The notes: generated by a model not told the origin, from the letters alone. Numbered from the stretch's first letter, positions 1 through 6,382 are shown. The stretch: DNA of 6,992 nucleotides from Zoogloeaceae bacterium (GCA_031290955.1 JAISLJ010000016.1:1-6992), one strand, 5' to 3'. Numbers and translations: made by a program.

Positions 1-67
1 CCGAATCCGCCACGCCAAACGCCCGCGCCTCTTCAGATACGCCGTTGTGAGGTGATTCTGTGCGGTA

Positions 68-85
68 ATTCGCTGTACAGCGAAT
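68..85. repeat. 18-bp perfect palindrome
   Basis: ATTCGCTGTACAGCGAAT is identical to its own reverse complement over all 18 bases. It could be an operator for a dimeric regulator or a short cruciform. No gene with a visible start lies within 200 bases, so its target is unknown. It does not match a dif core that I can recognise. Confidence 0.7.
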
Positions 86-97
86 ATGGCGGTTTTG

Positions 98-109
98 CCG
101 AATATTCGG
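98..109. repeat. 12-bp perfect palindrome
   Basis: CCGAATATTCGG is a perfect palindrome 12 bases after the larger one at 68-85. It shares the GAAT/ATTC arms with it, which suggests a related binding site. No regulator can be named from the sequence. Confidence 0.55.
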
Positions 110-318
110 GGATAGCGGCGCCCATCTTCACGCCTCGCTTTCGAGGGAATTTCCGCCACTTTCAACCGTGCCGCATGGGAGCTTATGTCGCGGATTCGAG
201 ACGAGGACGGCAGGAATTTGAAAATTGGGAATTTTTTTCTGGCGGATTGGGAAAGTGCTGTTACACTTGCGCACTTCTGTAATAAGAACCGTTACTATCT
301 TTTTTCTTGGCAACCAAT

Positions 319-324
319 AAGGAG
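319..324 (+). promoter_or_regulatory. Ribosome binding site of the C-tract gene
   Basis: AAGGAG lies 8 bases before the ATG at 333. It is the main reason to believe translation begins at 333, because the downstream signal-peptide frame has no usable start of its own. Confidence 0.6.
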
Positions 325-409
325 TCTCTCCCATGAAGTTGATTTCTTCTCTTCGTAACATGCCCTGTAAACGCGCGCAGGAGGCTCCTGTGGACGTTTA
401 TATTCGCGG

Positions 410-443
410 GGCTTTTACCCCCCCCCCCCCCCGCTAAAAAGCC
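410..443. repeat. Inverted repeat flanking the C tract
   Basis: GGCTTTT at 410-416 is the exact reverse complement of AAAAGCC at 437-443. The C15 run sits in the loop. The pairing could bring the run out as single strand during replication. Confidence 0.5.
418..432. repeat. Poly-C tract of 15 bases
   Basis: Fifteen consecutive cytosines lie inside the reading frame opened at 333. Long poly-C/G runs inside or near coding sequences are the classic substrate for slipped-strand mispairing and ON/OFF phase variation, well known in Neisseria and Campylobacter. They are also a frequent site of length errors in sequencing, so the count of 15 is itself uncertain. Confidence 0.8.
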
Positions 444-563
444 GCTGACGCTCCTTCTGGCGGCCTTCCTGGGCATTTTTGGGAGCGGGGTTTCCTATGC
501 CCAAAACGCTCCCTCTCCATCCGCATCTCCTTCATCTGCTCCGACCAGCGAGGTCGTCTTGCC

Positions 564-600
564 GGAAGAAAAGAAGAAAAACCGCCCTGCCCGCAGGGCA
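564..600 (-). terminator. Intrinsic terminator of fumA
   Basis: Read on the minus strand just past the fumA stop, GCCCTG pairs with CAGGGC (584-589 with 594-599) around a four-base loop. A U-rich tail (GGTTTTTCTTCTTTT) follows. The position is right for ending the yqhA-fumA transcript. On the plus strand the same bases lie in the EEKKKNRPARR segment of the broken exported-protein frame, so terminator and coding frame overlap. Confidence 0.7.
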
Positions 601-612
601 GCCCCTCAAGCA

Positions 613-2151
613 TCACAGGACAGGAAAGATGCCCATCGCCGGGCCGATCCTTGCCTGCCATTCCTTTGGGCCAGTCTGGTGCACACTTGTGCCCGTGGAA
701 TCGACGGCGACCGTGACCGGCATGTCCGCGACCTCGAATTCGTAGATCGCTTCCATGCCCAAATCGGCGAAGGCGACGACGCGGGCGCTCCGGATGGCGC
801 GGGAAACCAGGTAGGCAGCGCCGCCCACGGCCATCAGGTAGGCAGAACGATTGTCCCGGATGGCCTCAATGGCTTCCGGGCCGCGCTCGGATTTGCCGAT
901 CATGGCGATGAGGCCCGTTTTCTCCAGCATCATGCGCGTGAATTTGTCCATGCGCGTGGCCGTCGTCGGGCCAGCGGGGCCGACCACTTCGTCGCGCACC
1001 GGATCCACCGGGCCAACATAATAGATCACCCGGTTCCTGAAATCGACCGGCAGCGGCTCGCCGTTCGCCAGCATATCCTGGATGCGCTTGTGCGCGGCGT
1101 CGCGCCCGGTGAGCATCTTGCCGTTCAGGAGCAGGGCCTGGCCGGGCTGCCAGGCGGCGACCTCATCCGGCGTGAGGGTGTCGAGATTGACGCGGGTCGC
1201 CACCTTGGTGTTGGCGTGCCAGGTGACGTCCGGCCAGTCTTCGAGGCGCGGCGGATCAAGTTTTGCCGGGCCGCTGCCGTCGAGATGGAAATGCACGTGC
1301 CGGGTGGCGGCGCAATTGGGAATCATGGCGACAGGCTTCGAGGCCGCGTGTGTCGGGTAGTCGAGAATCTTGACATCGAGCAGCGTCGTGAGGCCGCCCA
1401 AGCCCTGCGCGCCAATGCCAAGCGCGTTGATCTTCGCCATGAGTTCAAGGCGCAGGGCCTCCGCGGTGGAGAGTGCCGCGCCAGAGTCGGCCTTTTCGCG
1501 CAGCAGGTGGATATCGACCGGGGCCATCAGGGCTTCCTTGGCGAGCAGCAGGGCCTTCTCCGGCGTGCCGCCGATGCCGATGCCGAGAATGCCCGGCGGA
1601 CACCAGCCCGCGCCCATCGTCGGCACGGTCTTCAGCACCCAATCCACGATGGAATCGGAAGGGTTCAGCATCGCCATCTTGGTCTTGTTCTCCGAACCGC
1701 CGCCCTTGGCCGCGCAGATGACTTCCACCTGGTCGCCGGGGACGATCTCGTAATGCACGACGGCGGGCGTGTTGTCGCGGGTATTCACGCGCTTGCCCGC
1801 CGGATCGGCGAGCACGGAGGCGCGCAGTTTGTTGTCCGGGTTCAGGTAGGCGCGGCGCACACCCTCGTTTACCATTTCCTGCACGGAAAGCCTTGCCTCC
1901 CAGCGCACGTTCATGCCGACCTTGAGGAAGACCAGGGCAATGCCGGTATCCTGGCAGATGGGCCGGTGGCCTTCGGCGCACAGGCGGGAGTTGGCGAGAA
2001 TCTGCGCGATGGCGTCCTTCGCGGCGGGCGCGGCTTCGCGCGCGTGGGCCTCGCCCAGCGCCCGCACGAAATCGAGCGGATGGTAATAGCTGATGAACTG
2101 GAAGGCATCGGCAATCGAGGCGATGAAATCGTCCTCACGAATCGTTGTCAT
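613..2151 (-). CDS. fumA: Fumarate hydratase, class I ([4Fe-4S])
   Basis: It reversibly hydrates fumarate to L-malate in the cytosol as part of the TCA cycle. The protein has 512 residues, the usual length for single-chain class I fumarases. The three cluster-ligand cysteines are visible: Cys66 in ICQDTG, Cys184 in GWCPPG and Cys280 in NCAATRH. Their spacing closely matches the ligands of E. coli FumA. The N-terminal (alpha) domain contains GIGIGG (191-195) and LGIGAQGLGG (244-253). The C-terminal (beta) domain contains GPVDPVRDEVVGPAGPTTATR (from 380) and SVHQTGPKEW near the end. The start is supported by the typical opening MTTIREDDFI and by GGAG (2162-2165) about 10 bases upstream. The gene follows yqhA with a 36-base gap and is probably cotranscribed with it. 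Class I enzymes are oxygen-sensitive because the cluster is exposed. I see no damage to the gene. Confidence 0.96.
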   Translation of the reverse strand: MTTIREDDFIASIADAFQFISYYHPLDFVRALGEAHAREAAPAAKDAIAQILANSRLCAEGHRPICQDTGIALVFLKVGMNVRWEARLSVQEMVNEGVRRAYLNPDNKLRASVLADPAGKRVNTRDNTPAVVHYEIVPGDQVEVICAAKGGGSENKTKMAMLNPSDSIVDWVLKTVPTMGAGWCPPGILGIGIGGTPEKALLLAKEALMAPVDIHLLREKADSGAALSTAEALRLELMAKINALGIGAQGLGGLTTLLDVKILDYPTHAASKPVAMIPNCAATRHVHFHLDGSGPAKLDPPRLEDWPDVTWHANTKVATRVNLDTLTPDEVAAWQPGQALLLNGKMLTGRDAAHKRIQDMLANGEPLPVDFRNRVIYYVGPVDPVRDEVVGPAGPTTATRMDKFTRMMLEKTGLIAMIGKSERGPEAIEAIRDNRSAYLMAVGGAAYLVSRAIRSARVVAFADLGMEAIYEFEVADMPVTVAVDSTGTSVHQTGPKEWQARIGPAMGIFPVL

Positions 2152-2187
2152 GGTTTGTGGTCTCCGTTGTTGTATTTTGGCCCAGGG

Positions 2188-2712
2188 TCAGCGATGGCCC
2201 TTGGCAAGCGCGGCGGATTGGTGCATCAGCTTGTCGGTATAGGCCATTGCGATTGCCGAGACGAGAAAGACAATGTGGATGAGCACCTGCGCCTGGATGG
2301 TGTGCCAAGAGGTGTTGCTGGCGTTGATGAAGGTCTTCAGGAGGTGGATGGAAGAAATGCTGATGATGGCGGTGGAAAGCTTGATCTTGAGAACACCCGC
2401 GTTCACCTGCGAGAGCCATTCCGGCTGGTCGGGATGGTTTTCCAGATCCAGGCGGGAAACGAAGGTTTCATAGCCGCCGATGATGACCATGATGAGCAGA
2501 TTGGCGATCATCACCACATCAATCAGGGCCAGCACCGCCAGCATGACCGTCGTATCGGAATGCAGCCCGGTACGGGCGACCAACTGGTAAAGCTCGTGGA
2601 AAAACTGATAGACATAGACGCCTTGGGCGATGATGAGACCAAGATAAAGCGGCGCTTGCAGCCAGCGGCTCCAGAAGATGGTCTTTTCAATGAGGGGTTC
2701 AAGATGTTTCAT
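2188..2712 (-). CDS. yqhA: UPF0114 / YqhA family inner-membrane protein
   Basis: This 174-residue integral membrane protein belongs to the YqhA (UPF0114, TIGR00645) family, whose biochemical role is not established. It resembles E. coli YqhA along its length: an N-terminal SRWLQAPLYLGL segment, a second hydrophobic stretch (about 56-79) ending in the conserved GGYETFVSRLD (79-89), then SSIHLLKTFI (120-129), and a last hydrophobic helix (about 141-158). I count three or four membrane segments. The start agrees with the family's opening, but the bases before it on the coding strand are pyrimidine-rich and contain no Shine-Dalgarno sequence. It lies 36 bases upstream of fumA on the same strand, so the two probably share a transcript. 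A functional link to fumarase is inference from the adjacency only. Confidence 0.9.
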   Translation of the reverse strand: MKHLEPLIEKTIFWSRWLQAPLYLGLIIAQGVYVYQFFHELYQLVARTGLHSDTTVMLAVLALIDVVMIANLLIMVIIGGYETFVSRLDLENHPDQPEWLSQVNAGVLKIKLSTAIISISSIHLLKTFINASNTSWHTIQAQVLIHIVFLVSAIAMAYTDKLMHQSAALAKGHR

Positions 2713-2818
2713 GGCAGAAAATGGCGAAGAAGAAGGAAGTGCGAAGTCTATCAGAAGACGCAGGAATGCACAGGAGTGAGATGCGAAAGCGCAGAGCGAT
2801 CATGCGAAAGGGGTAAAT

Positions 2819-2847
2819 GGATGGCTTCGCTGCGCTCGCAATGCTGG
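2819..2847. repeat. REP-like interspersed repeat fragment
   Basis: The bases around TTCGCTGCGCTCGCAATG resemble the motif 'GGATTGCTTCGCTGCG' and 'CTCGCAATG' that recurs between genes in many proteobacterial genomes. The resemblance is from memory. Only one copy is in this window, so its repetitive nature cannot be shown here. Confidence 0.4.
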
Positions 2848-2874
2848 GATGGGCGCCTCCCCCTGCCGGAATAT

Positions 2875-2931
2875 CCTCCCCTGACGGGGAGGAATAAACT
2901 TCCCGCCTTTTATTTTTCCTTCTAGGCGGGA
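2875..2931 (-). terminator. Tandem hairpins downstream of aceB
   Basis: Reading away from the aceB stop, TCCCGCCT pairs with AGGCGGGA (2924-2931 with 2901-2908) around an A-rich 15-base loop. A second stem, CCTCCCC with GGGGAGG (2875-2881 with 2886-2892), has a four-base loop. Neither is followed by a true U-run: the first leads into AGTTTATT, the second into ATATT. They may terminate weakly or protect the 3' end of the aceAB message. Confidence 0.45.
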
Positions 2932-2944
2932 GAAAACCAGGGTT

Positions 2945-4543
2945 TTACGCCATTGCCTCGTAGAGCGGCAAGGTCAGGAATTCCGGGTAATCGGGGGTAA
3001 GGGACATGTCGGCGAAGATTTTTGCCGCTTGCTCATAGGTGGCGGTCGCCTCGCCTTGGGCGGCAACGGTGGCCTTGACGCGCGCCAGTTCCTCGCCGAT
3101 CATCGCGCGCGCCATGTCCGCCGTGATCTTGCGCCCATCATCAAGCACGCCCTTGGGCGAGACCACCCATTGCCAGACCTGCGAGCGCGAGATTTCCGCC
3201 GTGGCAGCGTCTTCCATCAGGTTGTGGATGGGCACACAGCCGTTGCCCGCCAGCCAGGACCCCAGATAGTGGATGCCCACATTGATGTTGTTGCGCAAGC
3301 CCGCTTCGGTGATGGGCTGTTCGGGACGAAAATCGAGCCAATCCTTGGGTCCGAAAACGCCGGAAACCTGCTTTTGCCATTGGTTGGGACGTTCGCCCAG
3401 CACCTTGACGAATTCTTCCTTGGCGATGTCGACCAATCCCGGATGCGCGACCCAGCCGCCATCGTAGCCGTCCGTGGCGTCACGGCGCTTGTCGTGCCGC
3501 ACACCCGCCAGCGTCTTTTCATTGGCGACTGGATCCGCCTTGATCGGAATCAGGGCGCTCATGCCGCCGATGGCGGGCGCGCCGCGCTTGTGGCAAACCT
3601 GTACCAGCGCCAAGGAATAGCTGCGCATGAAAGGAACTTCCATGGTGATGGCGGCGCGGTTGGCGAGGCAGAAATCCCCGACCTTCCGGAATTTCTTGAT
3701 GCAGGAAAAGATGTAATCCCAACGTCCGGCGTTCAGTCCTGCGGAATGCTCGCGCAATTCGTAGAGAATTTCTTCCATCTCGAAAGTGGCAAGAATGGTC
3801 TCGATCAGCACAGTGGCCTTGATCGTGCCACGCGGCAGACCGATGATTTCCTGTGCCATGAGAAAGATGTCGTTCCACAGCCGCGCCTCAAGATGGCTTT
3901 CCAGCTTGGGCAGGTAATAGAACGGTCCCGCGCCGCGCGCGATTTGTTCCCTGGCGTTGTGGAAGAAGACGAGGGCGAAATCGAAAATGCCGCCGGAGAC
4001 GCGCGCGCCGTCGATGCGCACATGTTTTTCGTCCAGATGCCAGCCACGCGGACGAATTTGCAAGGTGGCGATTTTTTCGTTCAGGCGGTATTCCTTGCCC
4101 GCCGCGTTCGCAAACGCGAGTTCGCGGCGGATGGCCTTGTAGAGGTTGATCTGGCCTTCGATCAGGTTTTCCCACTTCGGGCTGTTGGAATCCTCGAAAT
4201 CGGTCATGTAGGAATCCGCGCCGGAATTGAGCGCGTTGATGACCATCTTGGCTTCGACCGGGCCGGTGATTTCCACGCGGCGACACGCCAGCGCCGGAGG
4301 AAGCGGCGCGATCTTCCAGTCGCTCTCGCGGACATGCCGGGTTTCGGGCAGGAAATCGGGCATTTCGCCCGCGTCGATGCGGGCCTGGCGGGCGATCCGC
4401 GCTGCCAGCAATTCCTGGCGGCGCGGCTCAAAGGCGCGATGCAGTCGGGCAACGAATTCGAGCGCCTCGCGGCTCAGGATGGCATCGTAACCTGGATGAA
4501 TGGGCGCGTCGATTTCGACGCCGGGAGGCAGCTTGAGACTCAT
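2945..4543 (-). CDS. aceB: Malate synthase A
   Basis: It condenses glyoxylate with acetyl-CoA and water to give malate and CoA, the second step of the glyoxylate bypass, in the cytosol. From the chosen start the protein has 532 residues, almost exactly the length of E. coli AceB. The malate synthase signature is intact: REHSAGLNAGRWDYIF at 264-279. Other conserved stretches are TDFEDSNSPKWENL (114-127), QIRPRGWHL (162-170, with the likely catalytic Arg), VLIETI (245-250, metal-binding Glu) and NLMEDAATAEISRSQ (441-455, with the likely catalytic Asp444). The frame is open to an ATG at 4630. I prefer ATG 4543 because AAGGAG (4550-4555) sits 6 bases before it, MSLKLPPGVEI is a natural opening, and the extra 29 residues overlap the hairpin between aceA and aceB. 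The gene follows aceA by 91 bases on the same strand, as the second gene of an operon. Confidence 0.96.
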   Translation of the reverse strand: MSLKLPPGVEIDAPIHPGYDAILSREALEFVARLHRAFEPRRQELLAARIARQARIDAGEMPDFLPETRHVRESDWKIAPLPPALACRRVEITGPVEAKMVINALNSGADSYMTDFEDSNSPKWENLIEGQINLYKAIRRELAFANAAGKEYRLNEKIATLQIRPRGWHLDEKHVRIDGARVSGGIFDFALVFFHNAREQIARGAGPFYYLPKLESHLEARLWNDIFLMAQEIIGLPRGTIKATVLIETILATFEMEEILYELREHSAGLNAGRWDYIFSCIKKFRKVGDFCLANRAAITMEVPFMRSYSLALVQVCHKRGAPAIGGMSALIPIKADPVANEKTLAGVRHDKRRDATDGYDGGWVAHPGLVDIAKEEFVKVLGERPNQWQKQVSGVFGPKDWLDFRPEQPITEAGLRNNINVGIHYLGSWLAGNGCVPIHNLMEDAATAEISRSQVWQWVVSPKGVLDDGRKITADMARAMIGEELARVKATVAAQGEATATYEQAAKIFADMSLTPDYPEFLTLPLYEAMA

Positions 4544-4549
4544 GGAATT

Positions 4550-4555
4550 CTCCTT
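4550..4555 (-). promoter_or_regulatory. Ribosome binding site of aceB
   Basis: AAGGAG on the minus strand, 6 bases before ATG 4543. It fixes the aceB start in preference to the in-frame ATG at 4630. Confidence 0.8.
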
Positions 4556-4590
4556 TGGGAAACGCATTGTGGAAGCGTGAAGAGGGCAGT

Positions 4591-4624
4591 GGCAGGGAGA
4601 ACGCAGTGAAGGTTCCTCCCTGCC
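4591..4624 (-). other. Hairpin between aceA and aceB
   Basis: GGCAGGGAG (4591-4599) is the exact reverse complement of CTCCCTGCC (4616-4624). Three more pairs are possible past a one-base bulge. It lies 10 bases after the aceA stop and is not followed by a U-run on the minus strand. An mRNA-stability or partial-attenuation structure that sets the aceA:aceB ratio is therefore more likely than a full terminator. Confidence 0.55.
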
Positions 4625-4634
4625 GGGCAAGGGC

Positions 4635-5942
<1,308 letters not shown>

Positions 5943-5947
5943 GATCT

Positions 5948-5953
5948 CTCCTT
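5948..5953 (-). promoter_or_regulatory. Ribosome binding site of aceA
   Basis: AAGGAG on the minus strand, 5 bases before ATG 5942. It decides the start over the upstream ATG at 6029. Confidence 0.8.
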
Positions 5954-6003
5954 CAAGTCGTCCGGGTTGTGGGTACTTTGGATTACGGGACATCCACAGG
6001 AGG

Positions 6004-6015
6004 CGCGCATGCGCG
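6004..6015. repeat. 12-bp GC palindrome in the aceA leader
   Basis: CGCGCATGCGCG is a perfect palindrome inside the presumed aceA 5' untranslated region, 13 bases from the next palindrome. An alternating purine-pyrimidine run like this can arise by chance in GC-rich DNA. Confidence 0.4.
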
Positions 6016-6161
6016 GGCCGAGACTGCAAGATGCATCTTATGTCTTATACAAGACATTTTTTATTTTATATCTTTATATGGTCGCGCGCAAGCAAGGAGT
6101 CTGCGGAAGGTGTCGCCCCCGCAGGAACGCAACACATCATGATGTTAAACTGGGCAAATGA
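6009..6161 (+). CDS. Possible 50-residue small ORF divergent from aceA
   Basis: Not recognised, and doubtful. A perfect AGGAGG (5998-6003) stands 5 bases before ATG 6009. The frame gives 50 residues with a short hydrophobic stretch (YVLYKTFFILYLYMV) followed by a basic tail with a CGRC pair, ending at TGA 6159-6161. Such a product could be a small membrane peptide. Against it: the frame covers the palindromes and candidate aceA promoter, so its composition may only reflect regulatory DNA, and no plus-strand promoter is visible between 5942 and 6009. Confidence 0.2.
   Translation: MRGPRLQDASYVLYKTFFILYLYMVARKQGVCGRCRPRRNATHHDVKLGK
6028..6057. promoter_or_regulatory. Double palindrome, likely aceA operator
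   Basis: Two perfect dyads abut: AAGATGCATCTT (6028-6039) and ATGTCTT-ATAC-AAGACAT (6040-6057). Both use AAGA/TCTT arms. They lie 85-115 bases upstream of the aceA start, at or just after the expected transcription start of the candidate promoter at 6063-6091. That is where a repressor would block initiation. The half-sites have the short inverted form used by GntR-type dimers, but I cannot name the regulator. Confidence 0.5.
6063..6091 (-). promoter_or_regulatory. Candidate aceA promoter
   Basis: On the minus strand TTGCGC (6086-6091) is separated by 17 bases from TAAAAT (6063-6068). The -10 matches five of six consensus bases and the -35 only three. The spacing is ideal and the region is strikingly AT-rich against its surroundings. 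An alternative -10, TATAAG at 6044-6049, lies inside the palindrome but lacks a good -35. Confidence 0.4.
6134..6145. repeat. 12-bp palindrome ACATCATGATGT
   Basis: A perfect palindrome about 45 bases upstream of the candidate aceA -35 and about 70 bases upstream of the plus-strand -10. It could be an activator site for either direction. The sequence alone does not say which. Confidence 0.35.
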
Positions 6162-6183
6162 TGCAATAAGAATCAAGACAAGC

Positions 6184-6202
6184 CCCCGGCACAAGGCCGG
6201 GG
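6184..6202 (-). terminator. Strong GC hairpin, possible insulating terminator
   Basis: CCCCGGC (6184-6190) pairs perfectly with GCCGGGG (6196-6202) around five bases. Read on the minus strand it is followed by GGCTTGTCTTGATTCTTATT, moderately U-rich. This could stop transcription running toward aceA from the right. On the plus strand there is no U-run after it. Confidence 0.35.
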
Positions 6203-6217
6203 AACAACGGTCAGGTA

Positions 6218-6223
6218 TATAAT
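6218..6223 (+). promoter_or_regulatory. -10 box of the helicase gene
   Basis: A perfect TATAAT on the plus strand. No recognisable -35 sits 16-18 bases upstream, because the GC hairpin at 6184-6202 occupies that place. Either the promoter needs an activator or it is weak. It predicts a start near 6230 and a leader of about 150 bases. Confidence 0.4.
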
Positions 6224-6229
6224 TGCACG

Positions 6230-6382
6230 ACTACTGCTCACCGAATGGGATCGCAGCGTCACCACGCTGCTCTTGCCAAACGAGTATTGATTCACGGTTG
6301 TTGCAAGCATTTTTTTCCCACCTCTGGGGCATAACCGTCCCGCAAGGGAAAGGTCGTGCCCCGCTTTTTTTGGAGCACTACC
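6230..6382 (+). ncRNA. Structured 5' leader of the helicase gene
   Basis: Between the -10 box and the ATG at 6383 there is no reading frame worth calling, but there is ordered structure. A perfect stem GCAGCGT/ACGCTGC (6253-6259 with 6264-6270) comes first. CTTGC and GCAAG (6272-6276 with 6303-6307) can pair next, leading into seven T's (6310-6316). The last hairpin (6326-6362) has outer stem GGGGCA/TGCCCC, a short CC/GG step and inner stem TCCC/GGGA, closed by a GCAA (GNRA) tetraloop. It is followed by GC and seven T's (6365-6371), which abut the GGAG ribosome site. The final part has the shape of an intrinsic terminator or attenuator. A published motif named ssNA-helicase, found upstream of helicase genes, is a possible match, but I cannot test it here. 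Confidence 0.45.
6372..6375 (+). promoter_or_regulatory. Ribosome binding site of the helicase gene
   Basis: GGAG, 7 bases before ATG 6383. It begins at the very base where the seven-T run of the leader hairpin ends, so folding of that hairpin could affect access to it. Confidence 0.6.

Larger units (their letters stand above)
1..332. other. Intergenic region with two perfect palindromes
   Basis: I see no convincing gene here. One plus-strand frame is open from base 1 to a TAA at 280-282, but its translation has no recognisable domain and the only start inside it is a GTG at 52 without a good ribosome site. What stands out is symmetry: an 18-bp perfect palindrome at 68-85 and a 12-bp one at 98-109. 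An AT-only inverted repeat at 221-235 runs into seven T's (232-238) and is too weak to call a terminator. Bases 261-298 contain AT-rich stretches (TAATAA at 280, TACTAT at 293) that could serve the frame starting at 333, but no well-spaced -35 box accompanies them. Confidence 0.5.
333..612 (+). pseudogene. Exported or anchored protein split by a C15 tract
   Basis: Not a family I recognise. From ATG 333 the frame encodes about 28 mostly polar residues, then Thr-Pro4-Arg, and stops at TAA 435-437 just after a run of 15 C's. In the +1-shifted frame beginning at GCT 433, the sequence continues with two lysines, a hydrophobic stretch (LTLLLAAFLGIF) and an SYA|QN signal-peptidase-like site. An Ala/Pro/Ser-rich linker and a charged stretch (EEKKKNRPARR) follow. 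A tract of 14 or 17 C's would join the halves, giving a short N-terminal extension, a signal peptide or membrane anchor, and a low-complexity region. The joined frame has no stop before it enters the antisense of fumA, so the 3' end given here is arbitrary. It could be a phase-variable gene in the OFF state, a decayed gene, or the product of a homopolymer error. Confidence 0.4.
2713..2944. other. aceB-yqhA intergenic region
   Basis: These 232 bases hold no gene. On the aceB side are two hairpins in tandem (2875-2892 and 2901-2931). In the middle is a fragment resembling a widespread interspersed palindromic repeat (2819-2847). On the yqhA side is a direct repeat ATGCGAAAG at 2781-2789 and 2802-2810, 21 bases apart. 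A promoter for yqhA-fumA may lie here, but I find no clear -35/-10 pair on the minus strand. Confidence 0.6.

Noticed and set aside
1..282. Plus-strand frame open from the left edge to TAA 282
   Set aside because: No recognisable motif, it covers two perfect palindromes, and it has no credible internal start. It could be the tail of a gene, but nothing supports that.
410..443. Hairpin around the C tract as an intrinsic terminator
   Set aside because: No T-run follows on either strand and the loop would be about 20 bases long.
559..2925. Very long plus-strand open frame (788 codons) antisense to fumA and yqhA
   Set aside because: It starts from a TTG without a ribosome site and its composition (His, Arg, Gly, Asp-rich) is that of an antisense shadow of GC-rich genes. 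Only its first 18 or so codons may belong to the C-tract gene.
3029..4609. 526-codon plus-strand frame antisense to aceB
   Set aside because: Shadow of a strongly supported gene in GC-rich DNA, with no recognisable domain.
4544..4630. N-terminal extension of malate synthase from ATG 4630
   Set aside because: No ribosome site, Cys/Pro/Arg-rich extension unlike the family, and it overlaps the intergenic hairpin. ATG 4543 has AAGGAG and gives the normal length.
5943..6029. N-terminal extension of isocitrate lyase from ATG 6029
   Set aside because: The start lies in the operator-like palindrome and lacks a ribosome site, whereas ATG 5942 has AAGGAG and gives the normal 435 residues.
6230..6330. 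tRNA gene or att site near the helicase leader
   Set aside because: The stems do not form a cloverleaf and no GGTTCRA-type T-loop or CCA-like end is present.
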